From Acidobacteriota bacterium (lineage in GTDB: Bacteria > Acidobacteriota > Terriglobia > Versatilivoradales > Versatilivoraceae): a DNA stretch of 64,000 bases. Within the stretch, counting starts at the first letter, position 1. Each line of letters begins with the position of its first letter. The notes below the pieces were generated by a model. The model saw only the letters and a program-made list of their open reading frames with translations, did no database searches and had not been told where the DNA came from. A program made the translations under genes and the position numbers. Shown here one piece after another: positions 31,229 through 40,622 of the stretch. The DNA is taken from positions 62,001 through 126,000 of the forward strand of contig JAKEER010000513.1 in the NCBI GenBank assembly GCA_022616615.1. The letters are read 5' to 3'.

Positions 31229-31708
31229 ATGGCGTTCGGAAGATACTTTGAAGATTTTGAAGTCGGCCAGGTCTTCAAGCACTGGCCAGGCCGCACGATC
31301 ACCGAAACCGACGATACGTGGTTCAGCCTGCTGACGATGAACCAACATCCGCTTCATATCGACGCCCACTATGCAAAGCAGACCCAACATGGCCAGAGGC
31401 TAGTTGTAGGTACGCTGGTGTTCAGCTTGGTTGTAGGGATGAGTGTTGCGGACGTCAGCGGACATGCCATTGCCAATCTAGAGTACCAAGAGATCAAGCA
31501 TCTTGGCCCCGTCTTTCATGGAGACACCCTCTACGCCGAAAGTCGAGTGTTGAGCAAGACTGAATCGAAGTCCAAGCCAGACCGAGGCGTCGTCACGGTC
31601 GAAACATTCGGTGTTAATCAGAAACAAGAGAAGGTTTTGAGTCTGAGACGGAAGGTGCTCGTGCCAAAACGTCCACTGGATGAATCGCCGCGACACCACG
31701 ATGGGTGA
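31229..31708 (+). CDS. MaoC-family (R)-specific enoyl-CoA hydratase-like protein
   Basis: FGRYFEDFEVGQVFKHWPGRTITETDDTWFSLLTMNQHPLHIDAHYA. Confidence 0.88.
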   Translation: MAFGRYFEDFEVGQVFKHWPGRTITETDDTWFSLLTMNQHPLHIDAHYAKQTQHGQRLVVGTLVFSLVVGMSVADVSGHAIANLEYQEIKHLGPVFHGDTLYAESRVLSKTESKSKPDRGVVTVETFGVNQKQEKVLSLRRKVLVPKRPLDESPRHHDG

Positions 31709-31714
31709 GGTCGT

Positions 31715-32917
31715 ATGACAAAGTCCCAAGCCTTACCTCTCGAAGGAGTCAGGATTCTTGCGTTCTCTCAATTCGGCGCTGGACCCTTTGCAACCCTCAA
31801 TCTTGCAGATTTGGGAGCAGAGGTGATCAAGATTGAGGATCCGAGCACAGGTGGCGAAGTATCGCGGTTTGTCCCTCCTCATCGAATTGAGGGAGACAGC
31901 TTGTACTTTCAGTCGTGGAACCGCAACAAGTTCAGCATCACGCTGAATCTTCGTAAGTCGCAAGGGCGAAAGGTGTTCCACGATCTAGTCCGGGTGTCAG
32001 ATGTGGTCTTTAACAACTTGCGAGGCGATCAGCCTGCGAGGCTCGGGTTAACCTATGCCAGTTTGAGCGAATTGAATCCAAAGATTGTTTGTTGCTCTTT
32101 GAATGGCTTCGGGTCCAGCGGTCCAAGGTCAACCGACCCCGGCTACGACTATCTGATGCAAGCGTACACAGGGTATATGAGCATCACTGGGGACCCGGGC
32201 AGTCCTCCAGCAGCTTGTGGTGTGTCTTTCATCGATCATGCTGCAGGCTTTGCTGCGGCGCTCGGAATGATGGCGGCACTGTATTCTGTCCAGCGAACTG
32301 GTTTAGGACGTGACGTCGAAGTCAGTCTGCTGGATACGGCTTATTCGATGTTGACGTATCTAGCCATTTGGAATCTTAACCGTGGTTTTGAGCCCAAGAG
32401 ATATGCAGGTTCGTCTCACCAGACTCTGGTTCCGGTTCAGACCTTTCGCACTCAGGACGGATTTATCACAATCTTCTGTGGAAAGGAGAAGTTCTGGGAG
32501 GAACTATGTGAGGCATTTGAAGATCCGAGCCTGGCTCAAGACGCTCGGTTTGCCTCGTTTGAGCTGCGTTTCCAGAATCGTAATGACGTCGTTCTTGCTG
32601 TTCAGAATCACTTTTTGAAAAAACCAACAGCCGAATGGCTTCGCATTCTCACTGGCAAGGTCCCCTGTGCTCCCGTGCAAAGCCTGTCTGAGGCCCTCTC
32701 AGATCCGGAGTTGAAGGAGCGAGGCACTGTTCTAGAAGTTGAGCATCCAGTATTTGGAACGGTCCGGGAAGTCAATACGCCTGTCCGACTTCCTACCTCT
32801 GAGAAAACCCATCGGCGTGCGCCGACGCTGGGTGAAGATACTGAAAGAATCCTCAAGGACTACCTTCACTGTTCTGACAATGAGATCGCAACACTAAAGC
32901 TCGAGGGAGCCATCTGA
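31715..32917 (+). CDS. Type III CoA-transferase (CaiB/BaiF family)
   Basis: LEGVRILAFSQFGAGPFATLNLADLGAEVIKIEDP; SFIDHAAGFAAALGMMAALY; GRDVEVSLLDTAYSML. Confidence 0.92.
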   Translation: MTKSQALPLEGVRILAFSQFGAGPFATLNLADLGAEVIKIEDPSTGGEVSRFVPPHRIEGDSLYFQSWNRNKFSITLNLRKSQGRKVFHDLVRVSDVVFNNLRGDQPARLGLTYASLSELNPKIVCCSLNGFGSSGPRSTDPGYDYLMQAYTGYMSITGDPGSPPAACGVSFIDHAAGFAAALGMMAALYSVQRTGLGRDVEVSLLDTAYSMLTYLAIWNLNRGFEPKRYAGSSHQTLVPVQTFRTQDGFITIFCGKEKFWEELCEAFEDPSLAQDARFASFELRFQNRNDVVLAVQNHFLKKPTAEWLRILTGKVPCAPVQSLSEALSDPELKERGTVLEVEHPVFGTVREVNTPVRLPTSEKTHRRAPTLGEDTERILKDYLHCSDNEIATLKLEGAI

Positions 32918-33019
32918 GATGGCTGAGTTGCCGTTTTGCTGCGCAACGCCTGAGCGTAGAGTGGAGGAGTGCTACGGCGTCTCAGTCCAGTTGTTTGCTT
33001 CCCAGTCAGGAGGATCGTG

Positions 33020-33991
33020 ATGCCCACGATGACAATGAGTCAGGCTATTAATGAAGCCATCCGGGAGGAGATGCGCCTACAGGCCGAGCTCATTCTCCTG
33101 GGACAGGATATTGGAGCCTACGGAGGAACGTTCGGGGTCTACAAAGGGTTGTACGACGAATTCGGGCCAGAGCGAGTGCGAGACGGTCCGCTGTGCGAAT
33201 CGGCCACTGTAGGTTTCGGGATTGGCCTGGCAATAAGTGGTATGCGTTGTATCGTTGAACTCGAGTTTATGGATTTCACAACAGTTGCCATGGACCAGAT
33301 TGTAAACCAGGCGGCAAAGCTGCACTACTTCTTAGGCGGCCAAGTTACGGTACCTTTGGTGATTCGGACCCCCATTGTGAGCCGCATGGGCATGGGGCCG
33401 CAGCATTCGCAGAGTCTCGAAGCCTGGTTCATGCACGTGCCCGGTCTCAAGATCGCCATTCCATCAACCGCTCATGATGCCAAGGGCCTGATGAAAACAG
33501 CGCTGCGGGATCAAAATCCTGTGCTCTTCATCGAAAACGTGAAGCTCTACTCCACCAAGGATGAACTTCCCGAAGGAGAACACTTGATTCCGTTTGGCCA
33601 GGCTCGAATTCTGAGGGCGGGAAGGGATGTCACTTTGGTGGCGATCTCTGGAACAGTCCCCGACGCGCTGGCTGCGGCTTCGGAGTTAGACTCCCAAGGA
33701 ATATCCGTAGAAGTTGTTGATCCGCGAACCTTGAATCCATTTGACACAAAATCGCTAGCAGACTCCCTGCGGAAAACCGGCCGCATGGTCATTGCTCACG
33801 ATGCATACCGGACGTGCGGTATTGCGGCGGAGATTTCACAACGAATGATGGAGGAAGCCTTCGACTATCTAAACGCACCGATTGTTCGAGTGACAGGGTT
33901 GGACGTACCGATTCCTTCAGGGCCGCTGCATCTTAGCGTCGTTCCAGACAAGAGCAGAATTATCAAAGCCATTCAGAACATGATGAGGTAA
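33020..33991 (+). CDS. 2-oxoacid dehydrogenase E1 beta subunit
   Basis: MPTMTMSQAINEAIREEMRLQAELILLGQDIGAYGGTFGVYKGLYDEFGPERVRDGPLCESATVGFGIGLA. Confidence 0.92.
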   Translation: MPTMTMSQAINEAIREEMRLQAELILLGQDIGAYGGTFGVYKGLYDEFGPERVRDGPLCESATVGFGIGLAISGMRCIVELEFMDFTTVAMDQIVNQAAKLHYFLGGQVTVPLVIRTPIVSRMGMGPQHSQSLEAWFMHVPGLKIAIPSTAHDAKGLMKTALRDQNPVLFIENVKLYSTKDELPEGEHLIPFGQARILRAGRDVTLVAISGTVPDALAAASELDSQGISVEVVDPRTLNPFDTKSLADSLRKTGRMVIAHDAYRTCGIAAEISQRMMEEAFDYLNAPIVRVTGLDVPIPSGPLHLSVVPDKSRIIKAIQNMMR

Positions 33992-33997
33992 GCCAGA

Positions 33998-34269
33998 ATG
34001 ACCGCAGATCTTTCCGTCGACCAACTCCTAGTATTACTCTGTTAAGTCCCTGATCGCGTGGCGCATACATCGCGCTTTAGCGACATAAGCCGCATGGGCA
34101 AGATGCCCATGCCACGTGGCACGGGCGTCCCGCCCGTGAAGATTGGCTTCACGACTTAACAAAGTAATACCAGTGCGCTATCATCTCATGGTCATGATTC
34201 GCGCGTTCGAAGAGAGTGCCATTGATCTCTTTGCAAAGGGGCTGATCACGGGGTCCACCCATCCCTCTT
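33998..34269 (+). pseudogene. Truncated 5' end of E1 alpha (duplicate), disrupted by a MITE-like insertion
   Basis: atgaccgcagatctttccgtcgaccaactcctag...gcgctatcatctcatggtcatgattcgcgcgttcgaagag...cccatccctc aligns with the intact E1 alpha start at 39660. Confidence 0.85.
34032..34169. mobile_element. MITE-like 138-bp element with 17-bp terminal inverted repeats
   Basis: TATTACTCTGTTAAGTC ... GACTTAACAAAGTAATA (1 mismatch between TIRs); flanked by CTAG/CCAG; the paralogous site at ~39690 lacks it; internal hairpins ATGGGCaagatGCCCAT and CACGGGCGtcccGCCCGTG. Confidence 0.8.
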
Positions 34270-34321
34270 GTTCCAGCGGGTTGGAAGACAAAACTAATAA
34301 TCATTAAAAGGAGGACTTGTT

Positions 34322-34717
34322 ATGGTTACACTCGATGATGCGCGAAGGGTAATTGCCGCTTCCGAAAAGAAGGCAGTGGAAATTAGTCAACCTATGAACA
34401 TAGCGGTGGCGGACGCTGGGGGGAATCTGGTCGCTCACGTGCGTATGGACGGCGCCTGGCTGGGCAGCATCGACATTTCCATTAAGAAGGCTTTTACCTC
34501 CCGGGCCTTCGATATCACTACCAAGGACCTGGCAACGCATAGCCAATCCGGCGGGCAATTTTTTGGGATTCATGCGTCCAACGATGGCCGGATCATGATC
34601 TTTGCCGGTGGCATTCCCCTCAAGCGAGGCGGCAAGGTAGTGGGCGCCATCGGCGTGAGTGGCGGTTCGGGCGAACAAGACCATGCCGTGGCAGAGGCTG
34701 GGGCTGCAGCCTTCTAA
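34322..34717 (+). CDS. GlcG/HbpS-like haem-degrading domain (DUF336) protein
   Basis: MNIAVADAGGNLVAHVRMDGAWLGSIDISIKKAFTSRAFD; GGIPLKRGGKVVGAIGVSGGSGEQDHAVAEAG. Confidence 0.9.
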   Translation: MVTLDDARRVIAASEKKAVEISQPMNIAVADAGGNLVAHVRMDGAWLGSIDISIKKAFTSRAFDITTKDLATHSQSGGQFFGIHASNDGRIMIFAGGIPLKRGGKVVGAIGVSGGSGEQDHAVAEAGAAAF

Positions 34718-35129
34718 GCGGGAGTGATTTTCATCGCGCACGGCTCCCAGAAAGCCATAGTAGTAAGCTGCGGAGGTTCGTGCTGTAGCTGGCCACGGTG
34801 AGGTCGGCCGGGGTCAACGACCGGTCAATGTCCCCGGCTACAACAAATGTTCGTGAACTTATGCAACTTAGTACTAGCTGGTTGCTTTCTTGACGGGCAC
34901 TATCCAGTCCTTGCTTCAGACCCTGCGCATCCCAGCCCGCTGGTGGCAGTCGCCTTCCTCGCCGAGTTTCTCGGCGGGATCGCCGCCCCGGCGAGAGATT
35001 CAAGAAATCAATTAGGAAAACCGCAACATTTGTGGGTCAACTGTAAACTCCTTTGATGGTCGCCTTCGGCCATCCCACTCACCATGCCATCGGGCCTAGG
35101 CGGTGGTGTCTGACTTTTCATGGAGGAAT

Positions 35130-36869
35130 ATGATAATGAGATTGATCACACTAATCCTGGTAGCACCGTTTGGGCTGCCGTCTTTAGTTCATGCAGACAG
35201 CGAGCTTCTCCGGCTCCAACAAGATGATAAACAGTGGGTGATGCCAGCGAAGAATTACGCAGGCACCCGCTACAGCTCACTGGATCAGATTACCACCGCA
35301 AACGTCAAGAATCTCAGGCCTGCCTGGACGTTCTCTACCGGGGTCTTGCGAGGTCATGAGGGTGCGCCTCTGGTGGTGGGCAGTACGATGTACGTCCATA
35401 CCCCCTTCCCCAACACCGTGTATGCCCTTGACCTGGTGCGGGAGGGGGCTCCCATCAAGTGGAAATATGCTCCCAAGCAGGATCCAGAGGTAGTCCCGAT
35501 CGCATGCTGCGATACGGTCAACCGGGGGCTTGCCTATGCCGAGGGCAAGCTCTTTCTTGCCCAGCTGGACACACATCTGGTTGCTCTGGACGCCGCAACG
35601 GGCAAGGAACTCTGGAAAGTTAAGCAGGGAGACCATAAGAACGGTCAGACTATCACCAGCGCTCCCCTGGTCATCAAGAACAAAGTGATTACCGGGATCA
35701 GCGGCGGTGAGTTCGGTGTCCGCGGGTTTTTGACGGCCAATGATATCAATACTGGCAAACAGATCTGGCGGATGTACAGCACAGGCCCTGAGGAAGAAGT
35801 CGGCTTTCCGGGATCCGTGGAGACATGGAAGGGCGAGGAATGGAAAAGAGGGGGCGGCACTACCTGGGGGTGGTACTCCTACGATCCCGCACTCGATCTT
35901 CTTTATTACGGCACTGGGAATCCTGGAAGCTGGAATCCCGATCAGCGGCCTGGCGATAACAAGTGGTCGATGACTATCTTTGCGCGGAATCCTGACACGG
36001 GAAAGGCGAAATGGGCCTACCAGAAAACCCCGCACGATGCTTGGGACTACGACGGGATCAATGAGAATGTCCTTGTCGATGTCAACATCCAAGGGAAAGT
36101 GAGAAAGGCCCTCGTTAACTTCGACCGCAATGGATTTGCCTATACGCTGGATCGCGAAACGGGTGAACTGCTCGGGGCCGAGCCCTTCGTACATGTCACC
36201 TGGGCGAAGGGAATAGATATGAGAACGGGGAGGCCCATTGAAGTTCCGGAGAAGAGAACTTCCTCGACGAGGAACACCAAGAACATCTGTCCCTCCGCCA
36301 TGGGGGGAAAGAACCAGCAGCCTGTCGCATACTCCCCCAGAACCGGCCTCTTCTACGTACCCACCAACAACCTTTGCATGGACTATGAGGGAGTTGAAGT
36401 CAAATACCAGGCGGGTCAGCCGTTCGTTGGCGCGATCGTGGTGAGTTCTGCGGGGCCTGGTGGACACAGGGGTGAGTTCATTGCCTGGGATGCGAGCACT
36501 AATAAGAAGATGTGGGGCATCAAGGAGGATTTGGCTGCCTGGGGAGGCGCACTCGCCACGGCCGGCGACGTCGTCTTCTACGGAACCATGGAAGGATGGC
36601 TGAAGGCGGTCGATGCCAAAAGCGGCGATGTCCTGTGGAAGTTTAAGACCCCTTCCGGCATCATCGGCAATCCGATGACCTATGTGGGCCCTGACGGCAA
36701 GCAATATGTCGCCATTCTCTCTGGTATCGGTGGATGGTCAGGCATCGGAATTGCCGGCGGAATTGGTCCAGAGGATCCTACGGCTGGGCTAGGAGCGATC
36801 GGCGCTTTTAGTGACGTAGACAAATACAGTACCCTGGGTGGCGTATTGACAGTGTTCTCGCTCCCATGA
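35130..36869 (+). CDS. xoxF: PQQ-dependent methanol/alcohol dehydrogenase, XoxF-like (lanthanide-type)
   Basis: Quinoprotein blades; vicinal Cys pair [50 protein letters not shown] (extra Asp two residues after the catalytic Asp); signal peptide. Confidence 0.85.
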   Translation: MIMRLITLILVAPFGLPSLVHADSELLRLQQDDKQWVMPAKNYAGTRYSSLDQITTANVKNLRPAWTFSTGVLRGHEGAPLVVGSTMYVHTPFPNTVYALDLVREGAPIKWKYAPKQDPEVVPIACCDTVNRGLAYAEGKLFLAQLDTHLVALDAATGKELWKVKQGDHKNGQTITSAPLVIKNKVITGISGGEFGVRGFLTANDINTGKQIWRMYSTGPEEEVGFPGSVETWKGEEWKRGGGTTWGWYSYDPALDLLYYGTGNPGSWNPDQRPGDNKWSMTIFARNPDTGKAKWAYQKTPHDAWDYDGINENVLVDVNIQGKVRKALVNFDRNGFAYTLDRETGELLGAEPFVHVTWAKGIDMRTGRPIEVPEKRTSSTRNTKNICPSAMGGKNQQPVAYSPRTGLFYVPTNNLCMDYEGVEVKYQAGQPFVGAIVVSSAGPGGHRGEFIAWDASTNKKMWGIKEDLAAWGGALATAGDVVFYGTMEGWLKAVDAKSGDVLWKFKTPSGIIGNPMTYVGPDGKQYVAILSGIGGWSGIGIAGGIGPEDPTAGLGAIGAFSDVDKYSTLGGVLTVFSLP

Positions 36870-36991
36870 AGCGTGAGAGGGGAAAGATGCACGAAGAAAA
36901 AACCCTTGGATCCTGAAACTCAAAAAGTTCCTGACCTATCCTAATTCAATTTTCAGGTATCACGTTTCACGCATCACGTCTGGTTAGACTT

Positions 36992-37828
36992 ATGACCCAA
37001 AGACGACATGTGTGGATGCATGGATCGTTCCTTTTGGTGATTGGTATTCTCTGGACCGGCCGTGCCTGGGGAGAGGAGATGAAACAGTTTCGGGTGTGCG
37101 CCGATCCTGACAATCTCCCTTTTACCAACCGGCAGCTGGAAGGGTTTGAAAACAAACTCGCCGATCTGGTTGCCAAGGAAATGGAAACCTCTCCTTTCTA
37201 TATCTGGTGGGGGCAACGGATTGGCTTCATCAGGAACACCATGAAGGCAACCCTGAAGGAAGCCCGATGTGACGTCGTGATGGGCGTTCCCAAAGGATAC
37301 GATCTGGTTCGCTGGACCAAACCCTATTACCGCTCTTCCTATGTTTTTGTATATCGCAAAGACAAAGATCTTCAGGTCAAATCCCTGGATGATCCGATTC
37401 TCAGACGGCTCAAGATCGGCGTGCATTTGCTGGGCAACGACTATAGCAATCCGCCTGCCGTCCACGAGTTGGGGAGAAGGGGAATTGTGGATAATGTGGT
37501 CGGGTACAGCACCTTTTACTCCCAAGAGAATCCCCCCAGCAGGATCATCGAAGCTGTCGCCAATGGTGAGATTGAAGTGGCAATTGTCTGGGGACCGGTA
37601 GCGGGCTATTTTGTAAAGAAACAGAGTCTTCCGTTGGCGCTGGTGCCTGTCCCGTCGAGCGCAGGCGATCTGCCTCTTGGCTTCGATATCTGCATGGGGG
37701 TTAGACAGGGCGAAGAGAACTTGAAGACCCAATTAGAAGGGATACTCGACAGAAAGCAAGCTGAAATCAGAATGATCCTCGAGGACTATGGAGTGCCCCT
37801 TGTGGATGGCGAGAAGGATGCTCCGTGA
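36992..37828 (+). CDS. Quinoprotein dehydrogenase-associated periplasmic substrate-binding protein (XoxJ/MxaJ-like)
   Basis: FRVCADPDNLPFTNRQLEGFENKLADLVAKEMETSPFYIWWGQRIGFIRNTMKATLKEARCDVVMGVPKGYDLVRWTKPYYRSSYVFVYRKD. Confidence 0.85.
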   Translation: MTQRRHVWMHGSFLLVIGILWTGRAWGEEMKQFRVCADPDNLPFTNRQLEGFENKLADLVAKEMETSPFYIWWGQRIGFIRNTMKATLKEARCDVVMGVPKGYDLVRWTKPYYRSSYVFVYRKDKDLQVKSLDDPILRRLKIGVHLLGNDYSNPPAVHELGRRGIVDNVVGYSTFYSQENPPSRIIEAVANGEIEVAIVWGPVAGYFVKKQSLPLALVPVPSSAGDLPLGFDICMGVRQGEENLKTQLEGILDRKQAEIRMILEDYGVPLVDGEKDAP

Positions 37829-39351
37829 TGAGTAAGCCTGTCGGTTGTCGAGATCTCAAAAAACGGCGCCTAAGAGGAGGAGTGGGGGGAGTGGGGGTTG
37901 TCCTTGTGGCCTTTTTCTGGATACTCGGAGCCGTTGCTAACTTTCAGGGCTCTGGGGAAACCGCAGCTCAGGACTCTTCAGAGGTTTATAAACGCGTCTA
38001 CAATGGCTGGAAATGGTGGCATGTGTACTGTTACAGATGTCACGGAGCTGATGCGCTTGGCAGCACTTTGGCGCCCAACTTGAGTGATCCTTCCAGGAAA
38101 ATAACCTCCCAGGAGTTTCTCTATACTACTCGAAACGGGGCACCTCAGAAAGGGATGCCAGCCTGGAATCAATTGCTCGATGATAACCAAATCACAGACC
38201 TCTACACGTATGTCAGGGCAAGGACTGAGAGAGTGTTGCCTCCCGGGCGACCGGATGAGGTAGGCGCCAACGGTGGTCCATGGATCCCGCCAGAGGGTTG
38301 GCCCACAGCGCTCAGTCTTGCCGCCGTCCCGATCTCTCCTGAGAAAGCTCTGAAGACTACGGCCGTGCCGGCCTCTCCCGCGAAACCTTTGGAAGCGATG
38401 TCAGCTCCGCGGGTATATGTGACCAATGAGGCCTCGGGCGACGTGACTGTAATTGATTCGGCTACCGACCGTGTGCTCACTACAATTCCTGTGGGGAAGC
38501 GCCCCAGAGGGATCCAGGTAAGCCCGGACGGAAAGAGTGTGTATGTTGCCTTGAGCGGCTCGCCCTTTGCCGGTCCAGACGTAAGGAAGGAAACCCTTGT
38601 CCCCGCGAACAAAAAAGCGGACGGGATAGGCGTCATTGACCCCATTAAAAACAAACTCATCGGAATTCTATCCGGAGGATCTGATCCAGAGCAATTTGTC
38701 GTCAGTCGTGACGGAACCAGGCTGTACGTTGCCAACGAAGACGCATCATCGGCTAGTGTGGTCGATGTGGCGAGTGGCAAAGTGGTTCGAGCCATTCCTG
38801 TGGGGAAAGAACCTGAAGGTGTCGCCTTGAGCCCCGACGGGAAGATCGTCTATGTGACGGCCGAGAACAGCCAAAGTGTATCTGTCATTGAGACCGAAAC
38901 GAACAAAGTTAGGGCGACCTTCAAGGTAGGGCCCGGACCTCGGGCGGCGGCTTTTGCGCCGGATGGCTCCCGCGCCTACGTCACATCCGAGATGGGCGCG
39001 ACTGTTTCCGTTGTCGACACGGCTCAACATCGAGTGACTCACACCGTCAAACTGGAGGGTAACAACGTGAGACCGATGGGCGTTGCTGTTGCGCCCGATG
39101 GAAAGAGAGTTTATGTCACGACTGGTCACAGTGGCAAAGTCTTAGTTATCGACACTTCCACCCATCGTGTCGTGGCTTCCTTTGAAGTCGGCAAACGCCC
39201 GTGGGGAATTGCCATCACACCGGACGGAAAAAGAATTTATACCGCCAACGGGCTATCGGATGATGTGTCTGTGGTTGATGCTGTAACGCATAGGGTGATC
39301 GCCCGAATTAAGGTCGGAGAGCGACCGTGGGGCGTCGCGATTGCCCCATAA
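37825..39351 (+). CDS. Cytochrome c fused to YVTN beta-propeller
   Basis: N-terminal TM, CYRCHGADALGSTLAPNLSDP...DLYTYVRA, then repeated blades (VYVTNEASGDVTVIDSATDRVLTTIPVGKRPRGIQVSPDGKSVYVA etc.). Confidence 0.88.
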   Translation: MMSKPVGCRDLKKRRLRGGVGGVGVVLVAFFWILGAVANFQGSGETAAQDSSEVYKRVYNGWKWWHVYCYRCHGADALGSTLAPNLSDPSRKITSQEFLYTTRNGAPQKGMPAWNQLLDDNQITDLYTYVRARTERVLPPGRPDEVGANGGPWIPPEGWPTALSLAAVPISPEKALKTTAVPASPAKPLEAMSAPRVYVTNEASGDVTVIDSATDRVLTTIPVGKRPRGIQVSPDGKSVYVALSGSPFAGPDVRKETLVPANKKADGIGVIDPIKNKLIGILSGGSDPEQFVVSRDGTRLYVANEDASSASVVDVASGKVVRAIPVGKEPEGVALSPDGKIVYVTAENSQSVSVIETETNKVRATFKVGPGPRAAAFAPDGSRAYVTSEMGATVSVVDTAQHRVTHTVKLEGNNVRPMGVAVAPDGKRVYVTTGHSGKVLVIDTSTHRVVASFEVGKRPWGIAITPDGKRIYTANGLSDDVSVVDAVTHRVIARIKVGERPWGVAIAP

Positions 39352-39462
39352 GGGTATTGGAGCTTTAACAATAGAATTGATTCGTGTTTGCTCAGATAAT
39401 GTTTCGCTGTGGCTAGAAACCCTTATGGACAGAGGCTTAACAACGATTCAACCCACCACACG

Positions 39463-39653
39463 ACGCATACCGGACGTGCGGCATTGCCGCGGAGATTTCA
39501 CAACGAATGGTGGAGGAAGCCTTCGACTACCCAAACGCACCGATCGTTCGGGTTATAGGGCTGGACGTGCCCATTCCTTCAGGGCCGCTGCATTTCAGCG
39601 CAGTTCCAGACAAAAACAGAATTATCAAAGCCATTCAGGACATGATGAGGTAA
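39463..39653 (+). pseudogene. 3' fragment of E1 beta (duplicate of 33802-33991)
   Basis: cgacgcataccggacgtgcggcattgccgcggagatttcacaacgaatggtggagg... ~90% identical by eye to the end of the E1 beta gene. Confidence 0.85.
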
Positions 39654-39659
39654 GCCAGA

Positions 39660-40622
39660 ATGACCACAGACCTTTCCGTCGACCAACTCCTAGCGCGCTA
39701 CCACCTCATGGTTATGATTCGCGCTTTCGAAGAAAGTGCCATTGATCTATTCGCGAAGGGGCTGATCACCGGGTCTACCCACCCCTCGATAGGACAGGAG
39801 GCGATCGCGGTTGGCGCCTGTCTGGTCCTGGAACCATCGGACAAGATTCTCGCTACCTATCGAGGCCACGGTGAAGCGATAGCAAAGGGCAGCGATCCGA
39901 AGATTCTAATGGCTGAGCTGCTAACGAGAACAACTGGATGCTGCAAGGGACGCGGCGGGTCCATGCACCTATGTGATATTCAGAACGGAGTCTTAGGAAC
40001 GAATGCCATCGTTGCTGCTCACATTCCAATAGCAGGTGGAGTGGCTCTCGCCAACATGCTGCGAAAGAACCAACAGGTTACTCTCTGCTTCTTTGGAGAC
40101 GGAGCTAGTTGCGAAGGGGAGTTTTTTGAGTCCCTGAACATGGCCGCCTTGTGGAAACTGCCATTAGTGTTCATCTGTGAAAACAACGGCTATGCTATCT
40201 CAGTTCCAACTAAGCTCTCCCAGTCGACACCTGACATTTCCGACAGAGCCAAAGGATTCGGCATTCCGGTTCAAATCGTAGATGGAAACGACATTTTGGA
40301 AGTCCACGCAGCGGCCAAAGAGGCTATAACCCACGCGCGGAGCGACAAGGGACCGTTCATGATCGAGTGCAAGACGGTCCGATGGGAACGGCACAGCGCC
40401 TTTTCAGCCGGCAAGTATGCAAATCCAGAGGAAGCTCAACGTTGGAAGAAGGTGGATCCGATACCGCGGCTGGCAAAGGAGTTGTTGAACAGTGGTGTCA
40501 CTCCTGAAGAGCTTCAGGCTCAAGAAGCCTCCGCTCGCAGAGTAATCCTTGAAGCGGTCGAGTTCGCAATGCAGTCTCCCTTGCCTTCCTCCGAGACCCT
40601 ATACCAAGGAGTATTCGCCTAG
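39660..40622 (+). CDS. 2-oxoacid dehydrogenase E1 alpha subunit
   Basis: SIGQEAIAVGACLVL; TYRGHGEAIAKGSD; GCCKGRGGSMHLCD; FFGDGASCEGEFFESLNMAALWKLPLVFICENNGYAIS. Confidence 0.93.
   Translation: MTTDLSVDQLLARYHLMVMIRAFEESAIDLFAKGLITGSTHPSIGQEAIAVGACLVLEPSDKILATYRGHGEAIAKGSDPKILMAELLTRTTGCCKGRGGSMHLCDIQNGVLGTNAIVAAHIPIAGGVALANMLRKNQQVTLCFFGDGASCEGEFFESLNMAALWKLPLVFICENNGYAISVPTKLSQSTPDISDRAKGFGIPVQIVDGNDILEVHAAAKEAITHARSDKGPFMIECKTVRWERHSAFSAGKYANPEEAQRWKKVDPIPRLAKELLNSGVTPEELQAQEASARRVILEAVEFAMQSPLPSSETLYQGVFA

Noticed and set aside
35277-36704. 475-aa minus-strand ORF
   Set aside because: Antisense to the clearly coding XoxF-like gene; composition is a shadow of that frame with no recognisable domain.
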